DNA of 64,000 nucleotides from Sphingopyxis sp. 113P3. Its GTDB lineage: Bacteria > Pseudomonadota > Alphaproteobacteria > Sphingomonadales > Sphingomonadaceae. Made by a program: the position numbers and the translations under genes. The stretch spans positions 1 to 64,000 of the forward strand of contig NZ_CP009453.1 of assembly GCF_001278035.1 (NCBI RefSeq), given 5' to 3'. Numbering within the stretch: position 1 is the first letter of the stretch; each line of letters opens with the position of its first letter. This document shows positions 53,835-61,881 of this stretch, in pieces. Under the pieces are notes generated by a model, which saw only the letters and a list, made by a program, of their open reading frames with translations, did not search any database and was not told the DNA's origin.

Positions 53835-55934
53835 ATGACCCAACTGATCCCCCTTTCGAAGCTGCGGCTTTCGGGCAGCAATGTCCGCAAGTCGGGCGCC
53901 ACCTCCATCGAGCAGCTTGCGGCCGACATCGAAGCGCGCGGCGTGCTGCAGAACCTGCTCGTCACGCCGCTGAAGAAGCCGCGCGGCCACTACGCCGTCT
54001 TTGCCGGCGGCCGTCGGCTTGCCGCCCTGCAGCTGCTCGTCGAGGGCGCCCGCATCGATCCCAACACCGAGATCGCCTGCAAGGTGCTCGAAGGCGACGA
54101 AGCCATGCTCAGCGAAACTTCGCTGGCCGAGAATTTCCAGCGCATGGCGATGACGCCCGCGGACGAATGCCGCGCGTTCCAGCACTTCCTCGGCATGGAC
54201 GGCGACGTCGATGGCGTCGCGAAGCGCTTCGGCGTAACCCGCCGCTTCGTCGAAGGCCGCCTGCGGCTTGCTGGCCTTGCTGACCCGGTGTTCGAGGCGC
54301 TCGCCAAGGGTGAGATGACGCTCGACATGGCGAAGGCCTACGCGTCCACCGACGACCAGGCCAAGCAGGTCCGGATCTACGAGCAGTACGCCCGCTACGG
54401 CTACACCACGCCCGACCAGATCCGTCGCGCCATCGCCGGCGATGCCCTGAAGGCCAGCGATCCGATTGCGATCCTCGTCGGCGAAGACGCCTACGTCGCC
54501 GCGGGCGGCACCGTCGAGCGCGAGCTGTTCAGCGAAGACGGTGACCGCTGGTCGGACCCGGATATCGCGCGCGAACTGGCGGGCAAGATCATGGAGGCCG
54601 AGGCCGAACGGCTCGGGGCGGAATCCGGCCTGGCCTGGATCCGCCCGATCGCCAGCTCGCACATCTACAACGCGACCGCGGACCTTCACCGCGTCACGCT
54701 GCCGACCACGCCGCTGACCGAAGCCGAAGAGGCGCGCGTCGAGGAAATCGCGTCGCGCATGGACGACATCGCCGAGCAGATCGAGGCGGGCGGGCTCGAA
54801 GACAATGCGGCCGCGGCCCTCGAGGAAGAGTATCAGAAGCTCGACCGTGAATACGACGAGCTGCAGGACCGTCCCTCGGTCCTGACCGATGAACTCAAGA
54901 CACAGGTCGGCACCTTCCTCACCCTCGCGCCCGACGGCACGATGAAGCTGGAAACCAGCTACTTCAGCGAGACGCCGATCCGCACCGGCGACGACGAGGA
55001 CGCCGGATCGAGCCGGCAGCGCGGCACCGCGGCAGCGCCCGCCCCGGAAGCCGTGGCACCCGGTGGAAAGCCGCTTAGCGCCCGCTTGTCGGACGAATTG
55101 GCCATGCAGCGGCGCGACATTCTCGCCGCGTCGATTCTGGCCAACCCTGCCCTCGCCCTCGATTACGCGCTGTTCGCCATGATCGACGGCAATCGCGGAT
55201 ACGATCGCTATGGCACGACCATGAAGGCGCCGCGGCCGCAGGATCCGGTCATCGGCGGCGAGATGGAGCCGACGCAGGCCCGCATCGCCATCGAACAGGC
55301 CCGCGAGGCGCTGGACAGCAGCTGGATCGAGGCTGGTGACGTCGTCGCGCGCTTCGAAGCCTTCCGAGCACTCGAAGACGACGCGAAGGCTGCCTGGCTC
55401 GCGGTCATGGTCGCAGGGTCGCTCGAGGCGAAGCCCGAGTATTCGGCGACGACCAATCCGCTCCACGCCCGCCTCGCCACGATCCTCGAGATCGACGTCG
55501 CGCAGTGGTGGCGGCCGACGTCGGCCAACTTCTTCGACCGCGTCGCGAAGGGCACGCTGCTCGCGCTTCTGACCGAGGTCGGCGGGACGGTCCTGGCCGC
55601 ACGCTACAGCGCGTCCAAGAAGGGCGAGGTCTCCTCCGCCTGCGAGAAGATCTTCGCCGGCGAAGCGATCACCGAGACCGAGACCAAGGAAGCGGCCCTT
55701 GCCTGGGTGCCCGACGCCATGCGCTTCGACATCGAGCGTCCGACCATCGACGGCCTCTCGGACGACGACGACGAGGCCGACGACACTGGCGAGACTTCGG
55801 CCGACGACACGGATCTCGACCCCGATGCCGATAGCAACGAAGATCCGGATGACGATCCCGCCGACGACTTCGGCGATGACATCAACGACTTCGACGTCGC
55901 GCATCCCGACGAGGCGCTCGAGCCCGCCGAATAG
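53835..55934 (+). CDS. Large ParB-like plasmid protein
   Basis: A 699-residue protein with an N-terminal ParB/Srx domain: LIPLSKLRLSGSNVRKSG, the arginine motif FAGGRRLAALQLL near 60, ETSLAENFQRMAM near 98, and an HTH (VDGVAKRFGVTRRFVEGRLRL). A coiled segment (about 300-370) and an Asp-rich tail (about 640-690) follow. Such ParB-like proteins are common in proteobacterial plasmid accessory blocks with the strawberry-notch helicase and are not the partner of a ParA. ATG 53835 has AGGAGAAG upstream; the frame is open to a GTG at 53790. DNA binding or nuclease activity is inferred. Confidence 0.8.
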   Translation: MTQLIPLSKLRLSGSNVRKSGATSIEQLAADIEARGVLQNLLVTPLKKPRGHYAVFAGGRRLAALQLLVEGARIDPNTEIACKVLEGDEAMLSETSLAENFQRMAMTPADECRAFQHFLGMDGDVDGVAKRFGVTRRFVEGRLRLAGLADPVFEALAKGEMTLDMAKAYASTDDQAKQVRIYEQYARYGYTTPDQIRRAIAGDALKASDPIAILVGEDAYVAAGGTVERELFSEDGDRWSDPDIARELAGKIMEAEAERLGAESGLAWIRPIASSHIYNATADLHRVTLPTTPLTEAEEARVEEIASRMDDIAEQIEAGGLEDNAAAALEEEYQKLDREYDELQDRPSVLTDELKTQVGTFLTLAPDGTMKLETSYFSETPIRTGDDEDAGSSRQRGTAAAPAPEAVAPGGKPLSARLSDELAMQRRDILAASILANPALALDYALFAMIDGNRGYDRYGTTMKAPRPQDPVIGGEMEPTQARIAIEQAREALDSSWIEAGDVVARFEAFRALEDDAKAAWLAVMVAGSLEAKPEYSATTNPLHARLATILEIDVAQWWRPTSANFFDRVAKGTLLALLTEVGGTVLAARYSASKKGEVSSACEKIFAGEAITETETKEAALAWVPDAMRFDIERPTIDGLSDDDDEADDTGETSADDTDLDPDADSNEDPDDDPADDFGDDINDFDVAHPDEALEPAE

Positions 55935-55961
55935 CCCCCTCGCCTCTCTCCTGGGCGACTT

Positions 55962-55999
55962 GGCGGCAGCCGCGACACCCCGGCTGCCGCCATTTTTTT
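55962..55999 (+). terminator. Intrinsic terminator after the ParB-like gene
   Basis: A perfect 11-bp stem, GGCGGCAGCCG (55962-55972) with CGGCTGCCGCC (55981-55991), an 8-nt loop, then A and seven T. It sits 28 nt after the stop, on the plus strand, and is the clearest terminator in the window. Confidence 0.92.
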
Positions 56000-56059
56000 C
56001 ACCGCTTTCCAATCCGCTCGCGCACCCGCGCGAGCCCTTCCCCGCTGAAAGGTTCTCAC

Positions 56060-57019
56060 ATGCGCAAGCCTTCACGCATTTCCCGCCCGCGCCGCGACAT
56101 CGCCAGCGAAATCACGGCCCTTATTCTGTCAAAGCTCGAAGCCGGCGTCTTGCCGTGGGCGAGGCCGTGGGACCGCACCGGCGGCGGCGGCGGCGGCCGC
56201 CCGCTCCGACATTGCGGCACCGCCTACACCGGCATCAACACGCTGTTCTTGTGGGCCATGGCCGACGCAAACGGGTATAACAGCCGGTACTGGATGACCT
56301 ATCGCCAGGCCCAAGAACTCGGCGGTCAGGTCCGCAAGGGCGAAGCCTCGTCGCTGAGCGTGTATTATTCGCAGATCAGCAAGACCGACACGAACAGGAT
56401 CACTGGCGAGGAGCAGAACCGCGCGATCCGTTTTCTCAAGGCGTACAACGTCTTCAACGCCGACCAGATCGACGGGCTTCCCGCGCATTACTACCCCACC
56501 CCGGCGCCGCCCGAGCCTCGTGAGGAAAGCGCTCACCGCGGCGCTATCGACGCGTTCTTCGACGCAATCCCCGTGGAGGTCCGTCACGGCGGAAACGCGG
56601 CGTTCTTCTCACCCGTTGGCGACTACATCCAGATGCCGCCCCGGGGCGCCTTCCATTCGGACGATCTCTACGCGAGCACCCGCGCCCACGAATCCATCCA
56701 TTGGTCCGGCGGGACTGGCCGTCTCGAACGCAAGTTCGGTAAGCGGTTCGGCGACAACGCCTATGCGTTCGAAGAACTCGTCGCATCGATCGGCCAGTGT
56801 CTGGTCTGCGCCGACCTCGGCCTACCGGGCGAACTTCACGACAACCATGCGAGCTATATCGAGCACTGGCTCCGCATCCTTAAAGGCGACGCGAGCGCGA
56901 TCATCCACGCCGCCTCGAAGGCGGAACAGGCGTTCAACTACCTCAAGGCCTTCCGCCCGCCGGAGGAGCCATGCGACGCGGAGAACCATCGCGCAACGGA
57001 GATCGAAGAGCCGGCTTAA
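56060..57019 (+). CDS. ArdC-type antirestriction protein (ssDNA-binding plus zincin)
   Basis: A 319-residue protein of the ArdC/DUF1738 family. The N-terminal ssDNA-binding domain shows ALILSKLEAGVLPWARPW, YTGINTLFLW and YWMTYRQAQELGGQVRKGE. The C-terminal metallopeptidase-like domain has the zinc motif HESIHW near 214 and FEELVASIGQCLVC with the third ligand. ArdC proteins protect incoming plasmid DNA from restriction. ATG 56060 has AAAGG upstream. It ends 10 nt before the end of the convergent par partner gene. Confidence 0.88.
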   Translation: MRKPSRISRPRRDIASEITALILSKLEAGVLPWARPWDRTGGGGGGRPLRHCGTAYTGINTLFLWAMADANGYNSRYWMTYRQAQELGGQVRKGEASSLSVYYSQISKTDTNRITGEEQNRAIRFLKAYNVFNADQIDGLPAHYYPTPAPPEPREESAHRGAIDAFFDAIPVEVRHGGNAAFFSPVGDYIQMPPRGAFHSDDLYASTRAHESIHWSGGTGRLERKFGKRFGDNAYAFEELVASIGQCLVCADLGLPGELHDNHASYIEHWLRILKGDASAIIHAASKAEQAFNYLKAFRPPEEPCDAENHRATEIEEPA

Positions 57020-57029
57020 CGCCAACTCG

Positions 57030-57404
57030 TCAGGACGCCGGTCGGTCCGCATCGGCAGTCTCTTCCTGCTCCACGAGCTTCCTGAAATCCTCGATCGAAT
57101 TCCACAACGCGCGGTGGCCGCGCTGCTCGGTATACCGCTCGAACCACTCGGCCAATTCCTGGGGAGCCCTGATATACAGGGTCTGAGACGGAGGCGCAGG
57201 CGGACGCTTGCGCCCTCCCCTTCCCGCCGCACCGCTCGGCTGCGTATCGGTCTGGCCACGATCGACATAACCAAGCTGCTCGCCGCGCGCCACGGCATCA
57301 CGCTCGCTGGCCGGATCTACCACGATCGGCCCCCGAGGCAGTCCCGCCTTGTCGATGGTCTTTTCACGCTTCTCTGCGGGCTTTCCGAAACCGAAGCTGC
57401 TCAT
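57030..57404 (-). CDS. Small partition partner of module 2 (RHH-type)
   Basis: A 124-residue protein with a flexible N-terminus (Pro/Arg/Gly-rich) and a C-terminal RHH-like segment (SQTLYIRAPQELAEWFERY, then ALWNSIEDFRKLVEQE). It overlaps the parA stop by 4 nt and has AAGGAGG 10 nt upstream inside parA. It should bind the 12-bp repeats upstream of parA. Same architecture as the partner at 1807-2202, although the sequences are well diverged. Confidence 0.65.
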   Translation of the reverse strand: MSSFGFGKPAEKREKTIDKAGLPRGPIVVDPASERDAVARGEQLGYVDRGQTDTQPSGAAGRGGRKRPPAPPSQTLYIRAPQELAEWFERYTEQRGHRALWNSIEDFRKLVEQEETADADRPAS

Positions 57405-58084
57405 CGGCGGTGATCCTCCTTCAGGCTATCGACAACGGCCTGCGCTAGGCCCTGTGCGTTCTCGATGGCCTTGGGCACACCCGAGGTTTGCGATGGATCG
57501 AGCTCGCTCAACCGAAGACCGAATTCATAAATGTCGCGGTACGCCGCACGCTCGACCACGCCGATCGGAAGCATCGGCAGACCGGCTTGCTCGATCGCGC
57601 TGGTGATGCGCTTCGACGTCTTCGTGGCGAAGGCGGCGCTGTCGCGGCTTCGTACCAACCGGAACGGGATCTTGCGCTCCACCGCCTCTTCCTCCTCCTG
57701 AATGAGGGACACAGCGGCAGCGGCCAGTTCGGCATCGACTGGCGATTGATTGAACGGAACCAGCACCAGGTGCGATCGGATCAACGCGCGCGACATCATC
57801 CGGGACGCCGTGCCCTCGAGATCGATGATGACCATGTCATTCTCGTTGGCGAGCTGCGCGATCGTCTCGATCATCGCGGCTTCCTTTGGTTGAGACGTAA
57901 CAGAATAGGGCAATTCACGCCCCGCTTCGGCACGCTTAGCCGCCCACTTTGTGATGATTCCGTTGGGATCGGCGTCGATCACCGCAACGCTGAGCCCATT
58001 TTCGACCAATTGATCGGCAAGGATCATTGCCAGGGTTGTTTTCCCCGCACCGCCCTTCGAGTTGCTGACCGAGATCACCGACAT
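57401..58084 (-). CDS. parA: ParA-family partition ATPase, module 2
   Basis: A 227-residue ParA. VISVSNSKGGAGKTTLAMIL at the N-terminus contains the deviant Walker A; VAVIDADPNGIITKW and MVIIDLEGTASRMM carry the other nucleotide motifs. ATG 58084 has AAGGAG just upstream. It differs from the ParA at 2195-2881 in sequence, so the two modules are not a recent duplication. Function as for other short type Ib ParAs. Confidence 0.88.
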   Translation of the reverse strand: MSVISVSNSKGGAGKTTLAMILADQLVENGLSVAVIDADPNGIITKWAAKRAEAGRELPYSVTSQPKEAAMIETIAQLANENDMVIIDLEGTASRMMSRALIRSHLVLVPFNQSPVDAELAAAAVSLIQEEEEAVERKIPFRLVRSRDSAAFATKTSKRITSAIEQAGLPMLPIGVVERAAYRDIYEFGLRLSELDPSQTSGVPKAIENAQGLAQAVVDSLKEDHRR

Positions 58085-58113
58085 ACACGCTCCTTATCCT
58101 GCAAGCATTTCAG

Positions 58114-58305
58114 CTTGCAACCATGCAGGCGCAATTGCTTTCGCTCGCGCCTGCGCTTTACCTTGCGCATGCGCATTACCTAGCGCTTTCGCTTTTGCAA
58201 TCCCTTGCGCTAGTGCTTGCGCTTTAGCTTGCGCAATCGCCTGCGCAATTGCTTGCGCATACCCAATCGCAATGCTTGCGCACTTGCTTGCACGTTTGCT
58301 TGCAG
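58114..58305 (+). repeat. 12-bp tandem array CTTGCGCnnnnn, candidate centromere of par module 2
   Basis: The seven-base core CTTGCGC or a one- to two-base variant starts at 58114, 58126, 58138, 58150, 58162, 58180, 58192, 58204, 58216, 58228, 58240, 58252, 58264, 58275, 58287 and 58299. Apart from one 18-bp step after 58162 and one 11-bp step after 58264, each interval is 12 bp. Five bases between cores vary freely. The array begins 29 bp upstream of the parA start. On the minus strand it reads through as an Ala/Gln/Lys repeat peptide, which I take as an artefact of the 12-base period. Confidence 0.75.
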
Positions 58306-58369
58306 AACACCGGAACGCCAGGAGAGGGGAGGGGGGGCGGAAAAGGCGATCAGCTTTGGGAGATCGCCG

Positions 58370-59032
58370 GTGCCACCCTTCACCAGATACGACTTGCCGT
58401 TCCGCTTCGAGCGCGCTCTGCAGCCTGACGCTCTGCGCGTGGTCGCCACCTGCACGATAGCCGTCAACGACGCCATAGCCGACGCGACGAACGCGGGTCT
58501 TGATCCGGAGCGCGATCCCGCCGTCCTTCTCCTTGCGCGCCATTTGGGTAGGGTTGCCGCTGGTCAAGACCCCGAAGCGATGCACGATGAGGACCGGGAT
58601 CTGCGAACCCTATGCCGGAGCCGGATCGCGGCGTTGCGATCGGCCGATGTCCTGATTCCCCTGGTGCGTCGCGGCTTTGCTCATGATGCTCATCTGACGA
58701 AGGTCTATCGAAGCGCCGCGCGCGATCGTCTGCGCGCAGTGGCGCACGCGCTGGATCTGGAAGCAGCCGATTACGACCTGAGAACACGCTCCGATCAAGG
58801 GCCCGTACCGATCATGGATCTTCAGGCGGATCACTTTCGCGTCACGATTGCGCCCGAACGGTTGATGCCGGGCCGCGAAGTCCGCTGGCTCAGGACCGCG
58901 ACCCGCAGGGGAGGGTGGGAGGGTTCAGCGACCACCGGCGAGATCGGCCTTCTCGCCGACATCGGTCAATTAGCGCGGACGCTTCGCCGGACGCTCCACC
59001 TGCCGGTTGCCGTGCAGCCGGTCATTCTCTAA
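58370..59032 (+). CDS. Uncharacterised plasmid protein
   Basis: About 220 residues, mostly helical, with RYDLPFRFERALQPDALRVV, DPERDPAVLLLARHLGRV and a C-terminal LLADIGQLARTLRRTLHLP. I do not recognise the family. The frame is open upstream through the centromere-like array; GTG 58370, with GGGAG upstream, starts after the repeat. It opens a rightward block of plasmid genes. Arg-rich and likely soluble. Confidence 0.55.
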   Translation: MPPFTRYDLPFRFERALQPDALRVVATCTIAVNDAIADATNAGLDPERDPAVLLLARHLGRVAAGQDPEAMHDEDRDLRTLCRSRIAALRSADVLIPLVRRGFAHDAHLTKVYRSAARDRLRAVAHALDLEAADYDLRTRSDQGPVPIMDLQADHFRVTIAPERLMPGREVRWLRTATRRGGWEGSATTGEIGLLADIGQLARTLRRTLHLPVAVQPVIL

Positions 59033-59047
59033 CGAAAGGATAATACC

Positions 59048-59692
59048 ATGGGATGGCTATCCATGCCCCTGTCGAGCATGCACCCGCATTCGACCCCCAA
59101 GGCCTATCTCGATGCGCAGCTAACTTACGAGCGCGTGATCGACGAACCGGCCGAGGCCGAAGGGGAGGGCGGTCCGCTTCCAAGCCGGAAGGGCCTGCGC
59201 GTCATCGCGTCGTCGTGCTTGCGCAACAAGGTCTATTACGCCGCGGTGGCACCGACGACCGACGGCGTCGATGGGCCGGTGTTCGCGGTCGTGTGCCTCG
59301 TGCGCTGGAATCCGCGCGCCAAGGACGGCTATGTTTTCGCGTACAAGGACATGGACGAGACCGCCGGGCCGAACGAGGCTGAATGCCCGGAGCGTATCCT
59401 GGCGCTCCTCTCGCCCACCCAGAACCATTCCGCCCTGCAATGGCGCCGGCGCTGCATCCGCAATCTCGCGCGGCCGACGGCGAAACTCGAGGACGGCATG
59501 CGAATACGCTTCGCTTCGCCGATCAAGTTTACCGACGGCTACGAAGGACAGGAGTTCTTTGTCCGGAAGCGCGGGCGCAAGACGGCGCTGGCGATCAGCG
59601 AACATGGCTCGGCCCGCTACCGGGTCACAAACATGGCGCGCATGGCCTTTTCGGTCGTGCCGCAAACGAAGGTCCACCGGACGGTATTCTGA
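59048..59692 (+). CDS. Uncharacterised plasmid protein (DUF6927-like)
   Basis: A 214-residue protein opening MGWLSMPLSSM, with RVIASSCLRNKVYYAAVAPT, VFAVVCLVRWNPRAKDGYVFAYKDMDET (written here in two parts: VFAVVCLVRWNP and YVFAYKDMDET), and an Arg-rich C-terminal half. Proteins with this opening recur on alphaproteobacterial plasmids; I know no function. AAAGGA lies upstream of the ATG, 15 nt after the previous stop. Confidence 0.65.
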   Translation: MGWLSMPLSSMHPHSTPKAYLDAQLTYERVIDEPAEAEGEGGPLPSRKGLRVIASSCLRNKVYYAAVAPTTDGVDGPVFAVVCLVRWNPRAKDGYVFAYKDMDETAGPNEAECPERILALLSPTQNHSALQWRRRCIRNLARPTAKLEDGMRIRFASPIKFTDGYEGQEFFVRKRGRKTALAISEHGSARYRVTNMARMAFSVVPQTKVHRTVF

Positions 59693-59738
59693 CCGTCACC
59701 CGCCACGATCACCCTCACATCAGGAAGCGAGTTCGATC

Positions 59739-59945
59739 ATGCCCGCCGCATCAACCAACGGCCAGTTCAGCAGAAAGCGCCAGGATCTCTGCAGCCGGAC
59801 CCATGCCCAGAGGATCGCGGGCCGATTGCTGGATGTCCTCGGCAAGCCGATGGCCGTCATTCACACCGACAACCCGTTGCAGCCCTTTCGGGTCGGCGAT
59901 CCATCAGAGACCTCGAGAAGGGTGGTGGTCGAGGTGCGCTCGTAA
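59739..59945 (+). CDS. Small uncharacterised plasmid protein
   Basis: A 68-residue basic protein (MPAASTNGQFSRKRQ..., then RIAGRLLDVLGKPMAVIHTD) with AGGAAG upstream. Too short for assignment; kept because spacing and composition fit the operon. Confidence 0.4.
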   Translation: MPAASTNGQFSRKRQDLCSRTHAQRIAGRLLDVLGKPMAVIHTDNPLQPFRVGDPSETSRRVVVEVRS

Positions 59946-59977
59946 CGCGCCCCGACCATCCTCAATCGATTGACCGC

Positions 59978-60463
59978 TTACTCGGCCAGAGTCGGATCGA
60001 GATACCACGAGGCACCCTGCCGGAAATCCCGATCAGGTTTTACCACCGGCCCGTCCGGCTCACTCGCGACGTAAGGCTTGACCAGCGGCATCGTGGCGAC
60101 ACGGCGCTTGGCCAGCTTGCCAGCGACCTTCCCGCGCGCCTTGAGCAACTCTTCAAGCCACATGAGGTCGTCGAGCATCTGCACGACGCCCCGGCCCGCC
60201 AGAATGTAGTAGAGACAGCGCTGGAAATCGTCGCACTCGTTACCGAGGATCATCGACAACTTCAGCTTGGCGCCCGCCACACCCTCGTGAACCCACTCGA
60301 CCGCTTCGCGCAGTTCGACCGTCGAGAAATAGCTGTCCTCGACATCCATACCGATCGCCGCCGCCGCAAGCATGCGCCGGGTCGAGCGATTGCCCAGGTC
60401 GACGCTGGCATCGCGCAGCGTGATATCGAGATCGAACCGATTGATGAATACCGAACGCTTCAT
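59978..60463 (-). CDS. Uncharacterised plasmid protein
   Basis: A 161-residue protein with VFINRFDLDITLRD, MLAAAAIGMDVEDSYFST, and LYYILAGRGVVQMLDDLMWL. ATG 60463 has AAGGAG upstream inside a longer frame from 60490. It is the only leftward gene in this block. No family recognised. Confidence 0.55.
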   Translation of the reverse strand: MKRSVFINRFDLDITLRDASVDLGNRSTRRMLAAAAIGMDVEDSYFSTVELREAVEWVHEGVAGAKLKLSMILGNECDDFQRCLYYILAGRGVVQMLDDLMWLEELLKARGKVAGKLAKRRVATMPLVKPYVASEPDGPVVKPDRDFRQGASWYLDPTLAE

Positions 60464-60529
60464 GACGAGGGTCTCCTTGTCCATGAACATACGGTGAACA
60501 GACTAGACCGTCAACGACCAATGCGGTAG

Positions 60530-61837
60530 GTGTCGCGCATGTGGTTGGTGCCTCGCCATTCGAGAGGCCTGTCTCTCCGCACGGACGTGCCTGTTGTCGT
60601 CCGCGACGCGCTCGTGCGCTGGTACGAAGGGGGGGGCACTGACGCCGATCATCGGGCCAGCGTCACGATGGTGGTCAAAGCGCGGACACACGGCCAGTGG
60701 ATCGCCTGCGACTGTCTGGGCGGTGAAACGCCGCCGCCATTGATGTCGCCGTCCTACCTGTCCGAGGCAGAAACCTACTACCTTCGGCGGCTGACGAGCA
60801 CCCGGCAGAAGCGCCCCGAGCATCTGACAGACTGTCCGTTCTACCGCGAGCAGGCCCCACAGCGATTCCGCGAAAAGCGCAGCGCAATCCCTTCGACGAT
60901 CGATGAGCCGCACGGCCTGTTCAATGCGCACCGCTTGGCGCCGGAGAAGCTGGCGGCCATGCCGGACGACAGTGAACCCGACGACCGAACCCGGGGCGTT
61001 GCGATACCGCGTCTCGCGCGCCTGCTGTGGCTCCTCATGGAAATGGCGCACGTCAACGTCGTCGAACCCCTCCCTCCGGATCAAGGACGGGACACTTCGA
61101 TGGCGAAGGAATTCGCTCGCCTACGCCGCGCTGCAGAGCGACTGGACATCGCGCCAGGTATTCCCCTCGCGAAGCACTTCTACACCCATGTCGACCCCTA
61201 CGATCGGAATGTGGTGTTCGCCCGCCTGCGCAAAGCCGCGGCGAAATGGCCTTCGGGCCTGGCGCCGCAAGCCTTCCTTGCGCTCTACGCTCTCGACATT
61301 TCAGGAACGACCATCACACTCGCCGAAGGCCGCGAGCTCGAGGTCAAAACGCGGGTCCAATATGCCGGAGCGCGGGTCGGACCGCCTTACCTCGTCCTCG
61401 TCGTCGTAGGCGAACACAACCCGCGTGACGGCTTTTCCGCGCTCCGCGGCTATGCGCAGCCGATCGCCCGCCCATCCAGCTTCATCGCGGTGCACAACCA
61501 GGCCGAGCGTGACGCCGTCATCGGCCTTCTCGACCTTCAGTACCGCTGGCGTCGGCGGCAGATCGACATAGGCTTCAAGCGCCCTCTCTTCGATCTCACC
61601 ACCAGGGCAGGTCCGCTAAGGCCGGATCTCGTCCTCGACATCCGTGACAACAGTACCGGCGAACTGATCGAGGCGGCGCTCGAAGTCATCGCCAACGACG
61701 AACCCGACTACATCGACGCCAAGCAGCGCAAGATCTCCGCGCTGGCCGAGCTGGGCCCAACCGTCTTTGCGCGCGCCGCGACGCTTCGCGACCACGGCAT
61801 CGAGGCCATCCTGAAGGCGAACCTGGGCATCGGCTGA
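60530..61837 (+). CDS. DUF1173-like plasmid protein
   Basis: A 435-residue protein with a Cys cluster near 60-105 (WIACDCLGG, then LTDCPFYRE), a helical middle and a C-terminal part with RPDLVLDIRDNSTGELIEAA and YIDAKQRKISALAELG. Layout suits DUF1173, common on proteobacterial plasmids with unknown function. GTG 60530 or ATG 60539 is the start. The C-terminal PDLVL...E/K pattern recalls a restriction-endonuclease-like fold, which is speculative. Confidence 0.55.
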   Translation: MSRMWLVPRHSRGLSLRTDVPVVVRDALVRWYEGGGTDADHRASVTMVVKARTHGQWIACDCLGGETPPPLMSPSYLSEAETYYLRRLTSTRQKRPEHLTDCPFYREQAPQRFREKRSAIPSTIDEPHGLFNAHRLAPEKLAAMPDDSEPDDRTRGVAIPRLARLLWLLMEMAHVNVVEPLPPDQGRDTSMAKEFARLRRAAERLDIAPGIPLAKHFYTHVDPYDRNVVFARLRKAAAKWPSGLAPQAFLALYALDISGTTITLAEGRELEVKTRVQYAGARVGPPYLVLVVVGEHNPRDGFSALRGYAQPIARPSSFIAVHNQAERDAVIGLLDLQYRWRRRQIDIGFKRPLFDLTTRAGPLRPDLVLDIRDNSTGELIEAALEVIANDEPDYIDAKQRKISALAELGPTVFARAATLRDHGIEAILKANLGIG

Positions 61838-61881
61838 AAGAGGAGGGGGAAGAGCGGCTCGAATCCAACAGGAGACGAGCC

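Noticed and set aside
53718..56075. Leftward frame of 785 codons over the ParB-like gene
   Set aside because: The plus-strand frame has ParB motifs and a good ribosome-binding site. The antisense frame is a mirror of a biased-composition gene.
58114..58305. Possible CRISPR array
   Set aside because: The unit is only 12 bp with 5-bp spacers. CRISPR repeats and spacers are each over 20 bp, and no cas gene is present.
58094..58585. Leftward open frame of 163 codons ending in an Ala/Gln/Lys repeat peptide
   Set aside because: The tetrapeptide repeat follows from the 12-base period of the array. The upstream part is antisense to a better rightward gene, and the parA promoter and ribosome-binding site must lie in this stretch.
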